Counted from the stretch's first letter, positions 11,665 through 24,180 are shown. The stretch is DNA of 64,000 bases from Carettochelys insculpta (GCF_033958435.1 NC_134144.1:7062010-7126009); one strand, 5' to 3'. Program-made: numbers and translations. The notes: generated by a model not told the origin, from the letters alone.

Positions 11665-12891
11665 ATTTTATTGCATGCCAAACCTACTGTATTTTCCCAA
11701 AATGGAAACCAGTTTGATACATTAATAGGTTAATGTGCAGCAAGGGGAAAATGTTAATTCTCCAGATCTATAAAACACTGTGATTTATCTTTAAATATGT
11801 TTAAATGGTTTGGGTTACTCACTGGTGCCTTTTAAGACTGCCAGTGAAATTCATTCAGGCACTAGTATACTTCATAATCTAGTAGTGTTCCTCGTGTGTA
11901 TCTGTCTGTTCCTTCTTGCTTTCCGGCATCTGTGTTTATTACAAAATGACTGTTTCAGTACATTAATTTCTGTTCCTTAAAGTCTTTTCCTCAGTTCTGT
12001 TCAAGTTTCTTTTTATATCCTTTTTCAATTTGTAAAAATGCAAGCGTGGAAGAGAGCTTTTGGTCTTAAGTGGGCCAGTTCAATCAGGAAAGCTCTCAAG
12101 TATGCGCCAGATATGATGCGCTGTGCCAATTCATTAATCAAAGTAAACCACACTGCACAGAATGATGAGGGCTGGCATAATTACAGGGCCTATTCTGGAT
12201 GCAATGTGAATTATACATGATAGATTTGGCATGATAAGACTCCTAACAAGTCTATTAGATTCGCCAAGTAACAGACATGTGGTTTTTTCTTCTTTTAATT
12301 TCCAAAGGTAATGCTTATATAAAAAAAAAAAATTAGATCCGCTTGAGCAAAATGGTATGAGTGAAAGTATACTTCAAAAGGAGAAGGAAACATTTGCCTA
12401 AGTTTGTCAGTAGGGGCATAATCTATGTGTAAGCACTGTTCATTTAGACATATTAGTCTACCAGATGTGCACGCGTGTGTGTGTGTGATTAAATGATGCT
12501 GTGTTCTCTGTACATGAAGAGTAGAGAACTATCAAAACCTGACCTTGATTTGCCAATGGCTCTGATCAAAGAACAGAATACAGAAACGACATCTATTCGT
12601 TACAGAATCCTCATCTTTTGCAAGGGAAGCAGCTGACACACAGAATAGCAATTGCATAAGATTTCTTTACATGTAAATACGGAAGTAATATCTTCTTAAG
12701 CAGTGTACCATTTACATTTATGGATTGAAAAGCTTGATTTGAGGCATACCCTGGTGATTTTTATAGTTTAAAAGAAGTAAACAAAAAATCCTCCTGTGAT
12801 CAATGAACTTTTAGATAGATTGATTTTGCTCTGTGGCTTGGGCTTTAAGGGGTACTGTTTGGAAGTTACAAGACAATATATATTGCACATT
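11665..12891. other. unique sequence; candidate conserved non-coding block 12035-12255; GT repeat 12474-12486
   Basis: 12035-12255 lacks repeat hallmarks and has a balanced composition with motifs such as 'aattcattaatcaaag' and 'tggcataattacagg'. It is a candidate for conserved non-coding DNA on appearance only. The rest is AT-rich. Confidence 0.3.
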
Positions 12892-13188
12892 AAGACCATG
12901 TCTACCCACCCCTACCGTTTTTGGAGGGGGTATGTAAATGCATGGGATCACAATTGGCAGGTAAAGCAGGGATTAAATATTCCATTCCTCTTTTGCATAT
13001 TCCCATGAGATGTGGCCTTGGAAGTGGGGTCATTTTGAAAGTGAAAGGACCATGTAGGTGCTGGCACCTTGAAAGGAAACCCTGACTTTGAAATTCCGTT
13101 ACTCCCAGTTACTGTGCCTCAGACCACAAATTTCAATCCTGCTGATTTACATACCCACTCCAAAAGGGAGGGGTGTGTAGACAGCGCC
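12892..13188. mobile_element. MITE of the 'GTCTAC' group
   Basis: The left end 'agaccatgtctacccacccct' and right end 'ggaggggtgtgtagacagcgcc' are inverted to each other over about 20 bp with mismatches. The interior has no coding sequence. TSD not resolved. Confidence 0.6.
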
Positions 13189-13189
13189 C

Positions 13190-13887
13190 AAGAGTTTAAT
13201 ATTTTTAAAACAATATCTGTACTGTCTTCCTCCAGCTAAACATACATGTTTGTGGTAGAAAATCAGGATTGCAACAGATAAAATATCTTCTTCACCGGTA
13301 TAGATTTTCTTAGACAATTGCGTAGCACAAAAAGGCCAACGATGAAGGGCATTTTTTTTTTCAGATGTGCCTTAAAGACTTGTGCCAGGTCTATGCTTAA
13401 AAGTTGTGCCAGCATTGCTGTATAATTAGGAGTGTGATTTCCTGTCACACCATCCTCCCCTCCTTCTCCCGCGTGATAGTTTCGTTAGCAAAAGCGCTCG
13501 TTCAGGTCCACTTATCTCAGGAAAAATACTTCTATTGCAGGTTTAGCTTATTACATACACTGAACCAGAATACGTATTTGTATAGGTTTGTCTCTCATTT
13601 GGAGAATTTTGCCTGAATAACTATAATGGCCAATGTTTTGAGTGTGGATCTGATCTTGGGCTCGTAATTCCCGTATTCAGCGGTGACAAGGGCACATAAT
13701 TCAGGCCCTTAAGTTATTTTGGGGAAAACTCTATGACCAGTGTTACGCAGAAGTTCAGAGAAGATGGTCAGTGGTTGCTTCTGGACTAGGAATCTATGTA
13801 TTATTTATCCATGATATTTCAGCTCCCAAATTCTTGAGTCTTCAATGTCTTCAGTTACCTAAAGATGTGGATAGGTCCTTAGAGAGA
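13190..13887. other. unassigned
   Basis: No gene or repeat recognised. Confidence 0.4.
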
Positions 13888-14035
13888 TTTTCAAAAGTAC
13901 CTAAACATATTAGGTGCCTAACTCCCATTGGCCTTCATACAAAGCAGGGTCTGGATTCCAAGAGAGACTTTCAGAAGGAACTGACTGCATCTTTAGATGC
14001 ATAAATACCTTTGAAGGTCTGGATCTAAGTGACAA
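13888..14035. repeat. old palindromic repeat ('attttcaaaagtacctaa')
   Basis: 'gattttcaaaagtacctaaacatattaggtgcctaactcccattggcc' followed by 'cataaatacctttgaaggtc' resembles a common amniote palindromic MITE whose consensus contains repeated 'cctaagt' words between 'ttttcaaaag' ends. Diverged; no TSD. Confidence 0.4.
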
Positions 14036-14455
14036 AGGATTCTAAGGCCTAATCTACACCTAAGACTTAGGTCATTCTATCTTAGAGTTACCAACACTCT
14101 GAGATTGTCCTGAAATCAGAAGAATTCAAAATTTATCTTTCATGTCATTGGAGGAAACCTCCAAGTATATGTCCAAACAAAATTGGCAGCTGTAATCAAG
14201 CTACATTGTTTAGAGATGTGAAGAATTTCCAGCACTAAGTGATATAGGTACACTCAGATAAGCTAGACACCTGTTGCTCAACAGAAATTTTTTTTCATTT
14301 ACTTCGATCTCACATTCCAGGAGTGTGGATTAATGACAGTAATGGAAAAATTCCCTTCTAGCACAGTTGAACCAACATAGCTGTTATTTCTGTAGGATCT
14401 GTTCCATAGACACAGCCCTAAAACTTGCTGAAAACCAATGGCCCTAAGGAGCCTA

Positions 14456-14775
14456 AGGCTACGTCTACATGGCTGAGCTATTTCAGGATACCTGGGTATC
14501 CTGAAATAGCTACTCCGTGCCTGTGAAATGCACCTGGTATTTCAAAATACTTTTCAAAATAATGTGTATGTTATTTCAGCATCCCTGTACTCCTCATTTC
14601 AGTAGGAGAAAGGGATGCTTCAGAATAACACATTATTTCCACATTTGGTGCTGTTCAGACAATGTCAAATGCCGGAGTAGCCTATTTTGAAATAATCTCA
14701 AAATAAGATATGCAATCTGTGCTATGCAGATTGTATATCTTATTTCGAGTTCAGGGTGGTGTGTAAGACATATCC
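14456..14775. mobile_element. complete MITE with TAA TSD (PIF/Harbinger-like)
   Basis: Left end GGCTACGTCTACATGGC, right end 'gtgtaagacatatcc', with TAA immediately outside both ends. The interior is made of 'tatttcaaaata' and 'cctgaaatagcta' inverted words. A GG-starting terminus with a 3-bp TAA/TTA duplication suggests the PIF/Harbinger superfamily. No transposase coding. Confidence 0.7.
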
Positions 14776-14777
14776 TA

Positions 14778-15869
14778 AGTGACACAGGCACCCTTTACAA
14801 TTTTATTCACCATGAGACGTAAGAGTTGATTATATCACTAAAGCAAGCAACATCCCATAATAATCACCACTTCTGTTATTTTATAGTTGGTGTCAGTTTC
14901 TTCCTCCACAGCCTCGGATAAACGGTAACTGCAGCTTCATAAAGTGGCTTCTTTATTCAAAAGCATCCTGAAACATATGTTTCCCAATCAGCACGGATAA
15001 ACAAAGGAAGGAGGTTAAGGAACTCCTTAATAGTGTAACAAAATCATGAGGAAAAAAGCCATTAGTCTGAAAATAATAATTAAACTTTTCAAAACACTGC
15101 TAAGAGGGTTGTCGTTCAGGAGTGGAGTGGTTATTATTTTGAGGCTTCCAGGGGTTACTGGTAGTACCTCAGGCATAACTAATCTTTGGTGCTTCGCTCC
15201 AGCTAGTTAAATCGAGAAGCTGTTTCAATATTCCACTGCCTTAGGTGTTGACTGCTGATAGACAAGTATTTATGTGTGCGCTACACCACTGGGTCATAAC
15301 AGAGTGCGAAATTAATTGTTCTAACTCAGACAAGGTTTGAATGTCAATTGGCCTTTTTCATCTCCTCCTTCCACCCTTTTTTAATATTTAGTCAAGGCAA
15401 TTGAGCTTAAATTTAAAATTTCCCAATGTCTCTGCATATATCATTGATGGGACTGTAAGTTGGTAATGGAGAGTAGGCTTCAATTAATCACCTTTTGAAC
15501 TAAACGATGCTACTAATTGAGTAAACCTTGCTGGGAAAGACAGAAAATAATGAATTTGCCTCTCTTAGATTGTCAGTGTGTGGGTTTTGTGGTTAGCTTT
15601 TTATGATGTTTCATAACATATTAAAATATGGAATTAAAATATTATGGACAATTTAAAATATCATGGAAAACGTATTTCAGAGCCTGCTTCTTTATATTAA
15701 ATATGTACTGTTTGTTGCTTGCCTGCCAGGAATTCAACTTATTGAATGTGGCTGAGCAAATATTGTGCATGGGAAGTGAAGGATTTGTGTCTTCTGGAGG
15801 CATTAGCAATTTGTTTCCCAAGTGAGTTGAAAAACTGGAGATGTGCATGTGTTCAGCCAGGCAAAGTGG
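14778..15869. other. unassigned, AT-rich
   Basis: No gene recognised. Confidence 0.4.
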
Positions 15870-15877
15870 CTCTAGGG

Positions 15878-16196
15878 CCAGGATTAGCAACCCCCAGCGT
15901 GTGTGCCAAGAGTGGCACATTAGCCAATTTTCATCTGCATACAAGGGGGAGCTCAGCCTGGCCCCTCCCTCCATGCATCCAGGAGCTTGCTCGAAGCCAG
16001 GCCGCCTGCGGATTAAGAAACGACCATCTAATGCTGTAACCACCACCTAAATGGCAAAGCTCGGCATCTTCATTTATTTGTTAAGAAAGTAAGTAGGACT
16101 ATCAGTGACTTTAAAAAGTATCACCAGCACTTGGACTGTAAAGAGGCGAAAAGGTCAGATTTCGGCACTCCATCTCAGAAAGGTTGGTGACCCCTC
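15878..16196. mobile_element. hAT-like MITE with near-perfect 8-bp TSD
   Basis: Left terminus CCAGGATTAGCAACC; right terminus GGTTGGTGACCCCTC, whose reverse complement is GAGGGGTCACCAACC. Flanks CTCTAGGG (15870-15877) and TTCTAGGG (16197-16204) match at 7 of 8 bases. The AGCAACC/ACCAACC terminus with an 8-bp duplication fits hAT elements. Interior 'gtgtgccaagagtggcac' is also typical of such amniote elements. Non-coding. Confidence 0.75.
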
Positions 16197-16224
16197 TTCT
16201 AGGGATTGGTGCGACTCTTGAGTT

Positions 16225-16335
16225 CTCTTGCTGTCCTTTTGGGTGACCTTGGTCAAGTCACTTGCAGCTTAATTTTCCCATTTGTACAATGGGGACAACG
16301 ATACTGACTCTGAGGTTTGACTGATTCTTGTCACA
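16225..16335 (+). repeat. MIR-type SINE fragment
   Basis: 'gggtgaccttggtcaagtca' followed by 'ttttcccatttgtacaatggg' is the conserved core of the MIR/CORE-SINE group. Ancient and diverged. Confidence 0.7.
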
Positions 16336-17235
16336 AGAATAGGCCCAGTATTATTAAAATTACAGTTGTGAATGCTCATGCGCACAATTGCAACACTTAC
16401 ACTGTAGGAATCCTTCTATATTTATGGTAGTTTTAATATTGAATTCAGCAAACTCACAATTATTGCAGCCCAGTAAGGTAGGTAGAAATTGTACAGCATA
16501 CTCTCACCATGCCATACAGAACAATGTCATATATTACACACGGTCTTCCTCATCAATATCACCGTAATCATCATCAGTGGCCATCATCTTGGCGCCGTCC
16601 CAGGTCTACATCTGTCTCTCCTCCTTCTCATAGGCTGGGCTACGACTTTTAGATGTTAGGCTAATAACATATCTCTAATGAGTACTCCGTTTAGGAGGTG
16701 GGAGGTCTCCCCTCTTCCTTATTTGTATGTCCTCACCCTACTGATGTTGTGATGCCCTTCTCCTACAGGTTAGATTATAAATGATCTCCATTATTGTCCA
16801 TCCGTCAGTTGGTAGCCCTGGGACTCTTTGCCAAGTTTGGTTGGATGAATTCCTGGAGGTTTCATCACTTGACATTTTCTTTAATTAAAGATTAATCTTT
16901 AATTTCTGGAGGCTTGAGGACAATCCTGGAAGGTTGTCAAACCTACTTATGGTCTGATGTCTGTGGATGTTTTGTCCAAAAGCTGGTGTTAGCTCACATT
17001 CCTGTGGGTGGCAAACTTTGTTACAGATATAATTCCTCCTTATAGTCTCTGTTACCCCAGTTAGCCATATAAAGAACATAAGCCTTGAGGTCTGGGAAAA
17101 CTGCTGACACCATTTCTTACAGGATGCAGGTCTACAGGTTGCTTGCATTACTTTTGCATAAAATAAATGCTAATTCAAGCTTTATTATCTACAAAGAGAG
17201 TTTTTGAACCAAACAAAGAGCATAGGTTTTACCAT
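16336..17235. other. unassigned
   Basis: No feature recognised. Confidence 0.4.
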
Positions 17236-17735
17236 ATGAGAGGTTACTAAGACTGGGACTTCTCAGTTTGGAAAGAGACAGCTGAAGGGAGATACGATAG
17301 CATCGATTGGTGTGGAAAAAGCGAATGAAGAACTCCCTCCCATAACACAAGAACTAAGGGTAACCAAATGAAATTAATGGGTAGCAACTTTAAAACAAGA
17401 AAAAGGAATTACATCTTCATGCACTGCATGGTTAATCTGTGGAACTCCTTGCCAGAGGATGTTGAGAAGTCCAAGACTATAACCGGATACAAAAAAAAAG
17501 CTAAATAAATTTGTGGAGGATAGGTCCATCAATGCCTAGTAGCCAGAAGGAGCAGGAATGGTGTCCCTAGCCTCTGTTTGCAAGATTCTGGAAATTGGCT
17601 GGATTGCCTCATGATTTCCTATTCTGTTCATTCTCTCTGGGGCACCTGACATTGGCCACTGTTGTAAGACAGAATACAGGGCTTTATGGACCTTTGGTCT
17701 GACACATTATGGCCATTCTTATGTTTGGGCAGTGT
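17236..17735 (+). mobile_element. CR1-type LINE 3' relic, sense
   Basis: Contains 'gggacttctcagtttggaaag', 'ctgtggaactccttgccagag', 'aggaatggtgtccctagcctctgtttg' and the end block 'tatggacctttggtctgacacattatggccattcttatg'. The same ordered blocks recur at 31080-31575 and 41435-41807. Frames are broken throughout; this is an old copy. Confidence 0.75.
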
Positions 17736-18298
17736 AACAGTATAAATTGTGATTCAGAAATATAGACAAAGTCTTGCTCTTCTGCTCTCCCATGTGTAAG
17801 GTAAATGACAGGAGTTGTCCTTTGACTCTGTGCAACAGTGTATGCTGTAGGATGAAGAAAAAAGCAGCCTCAAAATGATACAAGTGTAAAAGTCAAAGCG
17901 TTTTTGAGATCTACCTTTGTTATATGTGAGAAACAAGGTGGTTTGGGTTTTTTTACATCACTGTTTGCCGAGCCAAAGGACAGCAGGTAATCTAGCACCT
18001 GATTTCTGATCAGAGAAGCCAATGGAGAAACTCGCGTTGACTTTGACAGGCTTTTGAATCAGACAGATAGCGTAGGGCATTAAGGGTGTGCTCCAGCAGA
18101 GCATTTCAGCACACTCCCATCTTCAAGTAAATAGTGTTTCATTGATCATAAGGTAAGATTTGTGGTTTGGTGTTACACTGGATCTTGGCCTGAAGGCTGA
18201 ATCTTCAACCTCATTTAAGACAGGAAAATGCACTGAAGCTAATGAGAATAATTGTGTGGTGAGGACGATTTGCATGAATTAGAGTTTCAGGGTTTGTG
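17736..18298. other. unassigned
   Basis: No feature recognised. Confidence 0.4.
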
Positions 18299-18382
18299 CT
18301 CCAGGACCTGATCCAAAACCCATTAAAATCCATTGAAAGTCTGTTTGGTTGACATCAGGGGGCTTTGGATCAGGCCCTTGGA
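18299..18382. repeat. palindromic repeat ('cctgatccaaa')
   Basis: 'ggacctgatccaaaaccca' at the left and 'gggggctttggatcaggccc' at the right are inverted copies around 'ttaaaatccattgaaagtc'. This is a common short palindromic repeat of amniote genomes. No coding. Confidence 0.55.
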
Positions 18383-19624
18383 GACCAGAAAGACTAAATC
18401 AGAAGGAGCTTTTAACATATTGGTGATTTATTCCACGCATCAGAGGTAACCTGTAGTTATTATCAGTGATTGCTGTAAATTGCAATGTTTAGATTTTGCA
18501 ATTTCACAGTGACATGGTAAGAGACAGTTTTCTATTTACAAGCCATTGAAGAAATAAATCCTTTCATCACAAAACATCAGAGCTCTCAGCTGGAGACTAT
18601 CAGAAGCCAAGAGTCATCAAATGATTCGTTTCTTGATGTGGAATTTTTTATCTATCAGACAGAACTGTACCCATCCATATATTAGATTCGCCTCCTTTCT
18701 CTTTTCCTCGTTGGGGAAGACATGTCTTTTAGGTTTTCTAGGATAACACCTTTGCTCTATTGATATGTCGTACATACACAATGAAAAGCGAATAAATCCA
18801 TTTTTATGCAAGTTATAAGCAGGTTGATAGTACAGGTTTGTCGAAGGGCAAGGTTTTTCCAGGCTCTCTGTCCATTGCGATTAGTAAAAATAAGAAACGC
18901 CTGTCCTGTGCTCTCGTCTTCTACATTTGTTTCACTGCTGAATTAATAAGCTGTACAATAAATAATTTATTTGTATTTGATTTTTGGCTTTCCTAACAGC
19001 TGAAGGATAGCTGTAAAGCCAATATTTCAACTCCAGATGAAGGAAAAAAATGCCTTGTGTAAATCTGAGCCTCTAAGGCTGTGGGCCATGTGGGCCCTTG
19101 ATCTACATGTGAGGCATATCGATGTTATCTTGCTCTGATCTCTGGTTTGAAATGAGATCATGAGTCCTGCGCTCTCTCCAGGGGGAGTTACGAAAGCTAG
19201 ATCCATGGATCCCATGTTGACACCCTCGACAGTTCTCTGGCATGCCCCGTAACACAATATAACACCTGCATGCAGGGGCTGATGCAGAAGAGGCATTAAC
19301 ACAACATACAACCGCACAGCACTCACGGAAGTGGTTTGAAGCCCACTTTTACTGTGAGAGTGGAGGGCCCCTTTCCTACAGCTGAATTCATTTTGTACCG
19401 AGGAGCCACTGTGATTCTGTGCCCTATGAACAACTGAGTCTGCCACAGTGTGGTTCTGTTTGGGTGCACAATCCCATGGAGGATCAGGGCCAGGGATCTT
19501 CTGTAACACTAATGCTCTTGTAATTTTGTGTTCTCCCTCCCACTGCACCAGTACTAAATGTATGGCATGCAACTCAAATTAAACTTGATTGCTGAGACTT
19601 TGGGGACATCCATTTAACACCTTT
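18383..19624. other. unassigned
   Basis: The minus-strand open frame at 19027-19572 (181 codons) has no recognisable domain, no repeat-family match I know and no splice or promoter context. I do not call it a gene. Confidence 0.4.
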
Positions 19625-20090
19625 TCATAGAATGCTAGGGCTGGAAGGGATCTCAGGAGGTCATTGAGCCCAGCCCCCTGCCCAAATCAGGATCAACCCC
19701 AACTAAATCATCCCAGCCAAGATGAGATGTCAAGATGAGACTTAAAAACTTCTAGGGATGCAGGTTCCACCCCCAGGTTCCACTCTAGGTAATCCATTCC
19801 AGTGCTTCACCACCCTCCTAGTGAAATAGTTCTTCCTAATATCCAACCTAGACCACCCCCACCACCACTTGAGACCATTGCTCCTTGTTCTGCCATCTGT
19901 TGCTGTTGGGAACAACCTCTGTGTGTCCTTTTTGGAACCCCCTTCAGGAAGCTGAAGGCTTCTGTCAAGTTTCCCCTTACTTTTCTCTTCTGCAAGCTAA
20001 ATAAACCCAAATCCTTCAGCCTCTCCACATAGGTCTTTTCCACTGGTATTTTCTGTAGACTGTCCATTGTGGCAATACCATCTTCTGTTG
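19625..20090 (-). pseudogene. CR1 LINE 3' end with ORF2 remnant, antisense
   Basis: Starts at the 3' terminus (CATAGAATG on plus) and runs into ORF2 on the minus strand. The frame 19807-20067 carries YVERLKDLGLFSLQKRKVRG, the conserved C-terminal block of CR1 reverse transcriptase. It is 5'-truncated upstream. Blocks are shared with 833-1145 in the same order. Confidence 0.88.
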
Positions 20091-20915
20091 AAAGGGGTGG
20101 GAGTAAGCGCCAAACTGTGTTTAGTCAAAACAAATTTGGTTAGTTAGCACGAGCAACACCAGTGCCATTGAGAAAACAAGACCCCATGCAGTGCGTGTTG
20201 GAGCATATTTTGCTCGTTAGCAGGCCTGCATTTTGTCCCCTGCACCTTCTCTCAATAGCACTTTTCTTTCCAGTGTGAAGGCTTTGCATAGTAAAGAACT
20301 CACACCGGTAGCACGAGCTTCATTTCCTTCCCCTTTGTCCATTTTGTTCTCCTGTTTTCCTCCAAATAAGTTAGTTTGCTGCTGCCAGGCTACTGATTTT
20401 TTTTTTATGTGGCCATGGGCCAATGAAGGCTTGAAAACGGTATCTTACTTTTACTCATGACATCAGAGTTAGTGTGTTTTTCTCACCATTTTCCTTTCAG
20501 AGTAATTAACATGGTTTTATGGCTGAAATTACCAAGTAACATAGGAGCTCAATCTAGCTGCAGTCAAGCACAGCAGAGACTTTTATTAAGGTAATCATGA
20601 GAAAAAATTTGAAATGAAAAAAATAATGAATTACAAGCAGTCTAACAATTTACTGAATATTTCATTTATTTGGCCTGTCTTGCTACAAACAGAAGCAATC
20701 TTCTTTTCTGTCTCCACCACATCTCTATTTTTGTTTTAGTTTATCAGATTAATACGTAATTATAATGGGAGCAGTCAACCAGGTAGAATTAGTTATCCAG
20801 TGTGGTGTTTTTCTTTTTTAAATGTGCCACTTTCTGTGTGGATGTGTAGCATTTGCAGCTTTGGGACATGTTTGTGTAGAGATCAGGTTAAAGCATCTTG
20901 GAAATTTGTCTGGAG
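20091..20915. other. unique sequence; candidate conserved non-coding block 20465-20790
   Basis: No gene. 20465-20790 is AT-rich with homeodomain-like words (TAATTA, 'gaattacaagc', 'ttactgaatatttcat') and lacks repeat hallmarks. A conserved non-coding element is possible but not shown. Poly-T at 20397-20406. Confidence 0.3.
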
Positions 20916-21000
20916 TATGAGCCTGATTCTCGGGTTGGCTAAATCAGGATTGTTCCATTGAAGTCAGCACCCGTGTCAGTTTATACCAACTGTGTATAAA
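20916..21000. repeat. short palindromic-type repeat ('gagcctgattctc')
   Basis: 'gagcctgattctcgggttggctaaatcagg ... ccattgaagtcagcacccgtgtcagtttatacc' resembles a frequent amniote foldback repeat that includes 'ccattgaagtcaatgg'. Diverged. Confidence 0.4.
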
Positions 21001-21714
21001 TTTTTACAAGTACTTCTAGGTCATGTAGGTTAGATTGCCTTCTTAGACTTGATATACTCCAAATGTCAGCTGAAATACCCGGGGAGAAAGAAAGATGTAT
21101 CAATGTTAAAGAGGAGCTCAATCCATTTTGGTACCCCTTTTCATATACTGAACAGTTGGGAATACCCATATTTGGGTGTTACCTCTGTATAGCCAGAGTT
21201 TTGGGGTTCCTCTCGTGCTGTCCCTGCTCATATCTAACTTGAACCACTACATCAGACCTGGTTCGTGGTCACAGAGCATGCATGCAGTAGAAATTAATGC
21301 ATTTTCAGTTGAAGTCATAGTGGAGTATGTATTGTAGCTTCTGTCACCTGCCATGGCATGAGAGCAGAACTGGATGAAGTGGAGGGAAACGTGATTACAA
21401 GTTTCATTAAAGGACAAATCTAGTTTTGAGGATGCCATGAGTAACAGAACTTGAACTGATCAGAGCCGGCTGCGCCTGAGGGCACCCCGGCCGCTTGTTA
21501 AGTCCAGCTCAAAGGTAGTGTGATGGATCAGCCTTCACAGAAAATTAGTTTTTTTCTTTTTTTTTTTTTCCTGTAGGTTTTTAGACCATCCTGTGGACTG
21601 GAACAAAAGATTCTGTGTTGTCGTTGCGATAGGTGGGGTTTGAACCATCAAAGGAGGATGAATTTTAGAGGAATTTCTTGGGGACCCTGCATGTTGAATA
21701 ATAACAGAGAGATA
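21001..21714. other. unassigned
   Basis: Poly-T tract at 21549-21570. No gene recognised. Confidence 0.4.
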
Positions 21715-21905
21715 GCTGTGTTAGTCTGTATTCTATCAAAACTAAAAACCAGTCAGGTAGCACTTTAAAGACCAGCAAACTGATTTATTAGGTGATGAGC
21801 TTCCATGGGACTTCAAATCTGAAGAAGTGGGTCTGTCCCACCGAAGCGCAACACCTAATAAATCATTTTGTTAGTCTTTAAAGTGCTACCTGACTGTTTT
21901 GTTTT
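21715..21905. mobile_element. PLE foldback mini-element (CTGAAGA type)
   Basis: Minus-oriented tail at 21715-21805 ('gttagtctgtattctatcaaaac', 'gtcaggtagcactttaaagacc', 'ttattaggtgatgagctt') followed by a plus-oriented tail at 21822-21895 ('ctgaagaagtgggtctgtcc', 'cctaataaatcattttgttag', 'tctttaaagtgctacctgac'). The GAAA of the plus arm is mutated (ccgaag). TSD not found. Confidence 0.7.
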
Positions 21906-22227
21906 GGGAAACCTGTTGTTTTTATATCTTCCCTTTCATCGGGATGCCCTTTGTGGCAGCACCCCTTGGGTTTTGGGGCGCTGCAGCGGGCGAGGTAGCA
22001 TGCTCAATCTGAAGTAGCAGGCACAACCTGTATGACAAAGAATTAGCCTACTTCCCAGCCTATTTGCTCTGCAGAGATTGCTGGTAGACCCAGGCAAAAC
22101 GTATGGGACAAGTCATTTTATTTGCCACAATATGGAGTTTCAGTCTGCTGAATACTATTTGCCAGCATGATGCATTCACTGAATAGTTTCATTCCAAAAA
22201 TGAAGGAGGTGCTCTTTTATAGCCTTC
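21906..22227. other. unassigned
   Basis: A short GC-rich patch at 21945-22005; nothing recognised. Confidence 0.35.
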
Positions 22228-22395
22228 AGCCCAGTGGTTGAGACAGTTAGCTGGGATGTGGGGGAAACTGGTTCTGTTCCTCCTTCTGTTTGTTGTGTGA
22301 AGGGATTTGAATTTGGGTTTTGCATACAGCAAAAATATGCTCTAACCACTGGGATGCCAGACAGTATGGGATGGGGTGAGGTATGGGAGCTAGGG
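22228..22395. repeat. two-armed tRNA-like SINE (inverted tRNA heads)
   Basis: The plus arm starts 'gcccagtggttgagacagtt' with a B-box-like GGTTCTGTTCC at 22270-22280. The minus arm, read backwards from 22353, starts CCCAGTGGTTAGAGC and has a B-box-like 'ttcaaatccc' at 22303-22312. The two heads face each other about 120 bp apart. This is an old interspersed repeat, not a tRNA gene. Confidence 0.5.
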
Positions 22396-23784
22396 TCATC
22401 CCCTCTCCTCTTCCTCCTATAGCAGTTGGTTGCCTATGACCCTTCATTTCCTTTCCCTTTTAATTTAAAATGTGTGTTGGAAACAAAATGTGCCAAGAAA
22501 CTAAATTAATTTTGTTGACTTTTTTTCAATTTACTATTTTTTTTTCCAAAATTTCAGATTTGGGTCAAATTTGGGGTGGGGAGGAGGGGATCAATATTTT
22601 TTCCCAAATTGCCAGCAAACCAAAACATGACATCTTTAAATATGCAGCAATTTTGATTAATGAATAGAATGAAAGCCCGCTGAAAGAATGGTGTGACGTT
22701 CTCATCGGACCAGAATTTCGCACCTCATCCATTGTGAGCCCAGGCCAGCTTTCGTTAATGTCAGGAGTCAAACTCTTATTGATTTCAGTGGTACAAGTTC
22801 AGATTGCATGAACAGGTTACCACATTGTTTTTTTTCCCCAGCTCATTAGGAGAAAATACTGAGCATTAACCCTTTAAGCTTACTGCTTACGTGGAAGACT
22901 CTACACAGTATCCGATGCATTTGCTCATCTCCGGATGAAATATGTGTGCAAAATGCTTGCCTATGAGATTAGTTTCAAATATCTGTATTGCAGCGCATCT
23001 TTTTAAATCAGATTACAAGTGGCAAGAGTGATTTTTGTCTTTGAACATTTAACTAAGTCTATTTCTTCCACTTGAGACAACTTTTTTTAATGTCCATTCA
23101 AAACTTTCTAGCACTGATGAGCTGCACTGGAAAGCTACTGTTATATTTAGTTGACTGTATACTTACAATTATATGTATTGATGTTATTTATGTTCATTGT
23201 GCCTTCTTACTCTGCTTAGATTTTTATAAATCTACTGGATATGTAGTAGTTGCTTATGTTAAATGAGAAGACAGGCATAAAAACATATAATGGTTTTCAG
23301 GTTATGAGTTCTAGGTGGTTGTGAGAAGTGGTCTAACTGAGGGAGTTTGTAGCCTGCTTCTATTTTGCTTTCAGTCGTATTCACTTGAAGCCGAAGACCT
23401 TGGTGTATTCCAACCACTTCTCTCCAGACATCAGAATCACCTTATGAATCATTGTGGTGATTTTTTTTTTTTTTTTTTTTTGGACGTGCCAAGGGAATTG
23501 GTGCCTTAGCTGAAAAATTATGAGAATTATGAGGCAAAAGATTCTTGAGCATATCCAAGGTGAACCATTCGTGACTGACTGACTGTAGGGAATCAGAGCC
23601 AAGGTGACCGATAGTAGGTAATGTGTATTCAGATCACGTATTTCCCTAGCCTTTTAATAACATACATTGAATCACTTTCTAAATACTGAAAATTGGTAGA
23701 CTCTTGAATGTAAATGAAAAAGGACTGTAATGTTCATTCAGTTTAACACTCCATTAGGTTGCTGTTACTTGTTTGAGCTGGTAA
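22396..23784. other. unassigned, AT-rich, poly-T 23460-23482
   Basis: No gene recognised. A 20+ base poly-T tract is the only distinct element. Confidence 0.4.
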
Positions 23785-24180
23785 AAATGTTTCTCACAAA
23801 AATGTTCATGTTGGAATTTTTGTTGTCAAAATCAACATTTTTCTTGTGTGGGGAAAATGTTGATTTGGGCGACATTTAGCAATTGATTTCTCTGAGCTTT
23901 CCTAGCTGGAGAAGATTTAGGAAGAATTCTTTTCTATGTTCACAAACTTCTTTATAGTCCAGTATGAAAAATGTGTTTGGGGCAGTGGAGGTTGGGGTGG
24001 GGGGGAAGAGAGTGATAAAGGGGGTGAAATTCTGAAAATCCAAAACTGAAAATAAAAAAAAAAAATCAACCCAAATTTTGGAGGTTTACTGACAAAACAG
24101 TATTTTATGGTGAAATGAAACTCAACCTATTTTTCAACATTTAAAAAAAAAACGAAAAAAATATTCCTGCCTAAAGCCAA
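23785..24180. repeat. possible old repeat rich in 'aaaatgttgatttt' words
   Basis: Inverted and direct copies of 'aaaaatgtt', 'caaaatcaacattttt' and 'gaaaatgttgatttggg' suggest a decayed foldback element, but no terminus is defined. Confidence 0.3.

Noticed and set aside
15642..16046. 134-codon open frame on the minus strand
   Set aside because: Its upstream half lies within the hAT-like MITE 15878-16196, the remainder in AT-rich DNA.
19027..19572. 181-codon open frame on the minus strand
   Set aside because: No recognisable domain, no splice or promoter signals, no family match. Length alone is not enough in a 64-kb vertebrate window.
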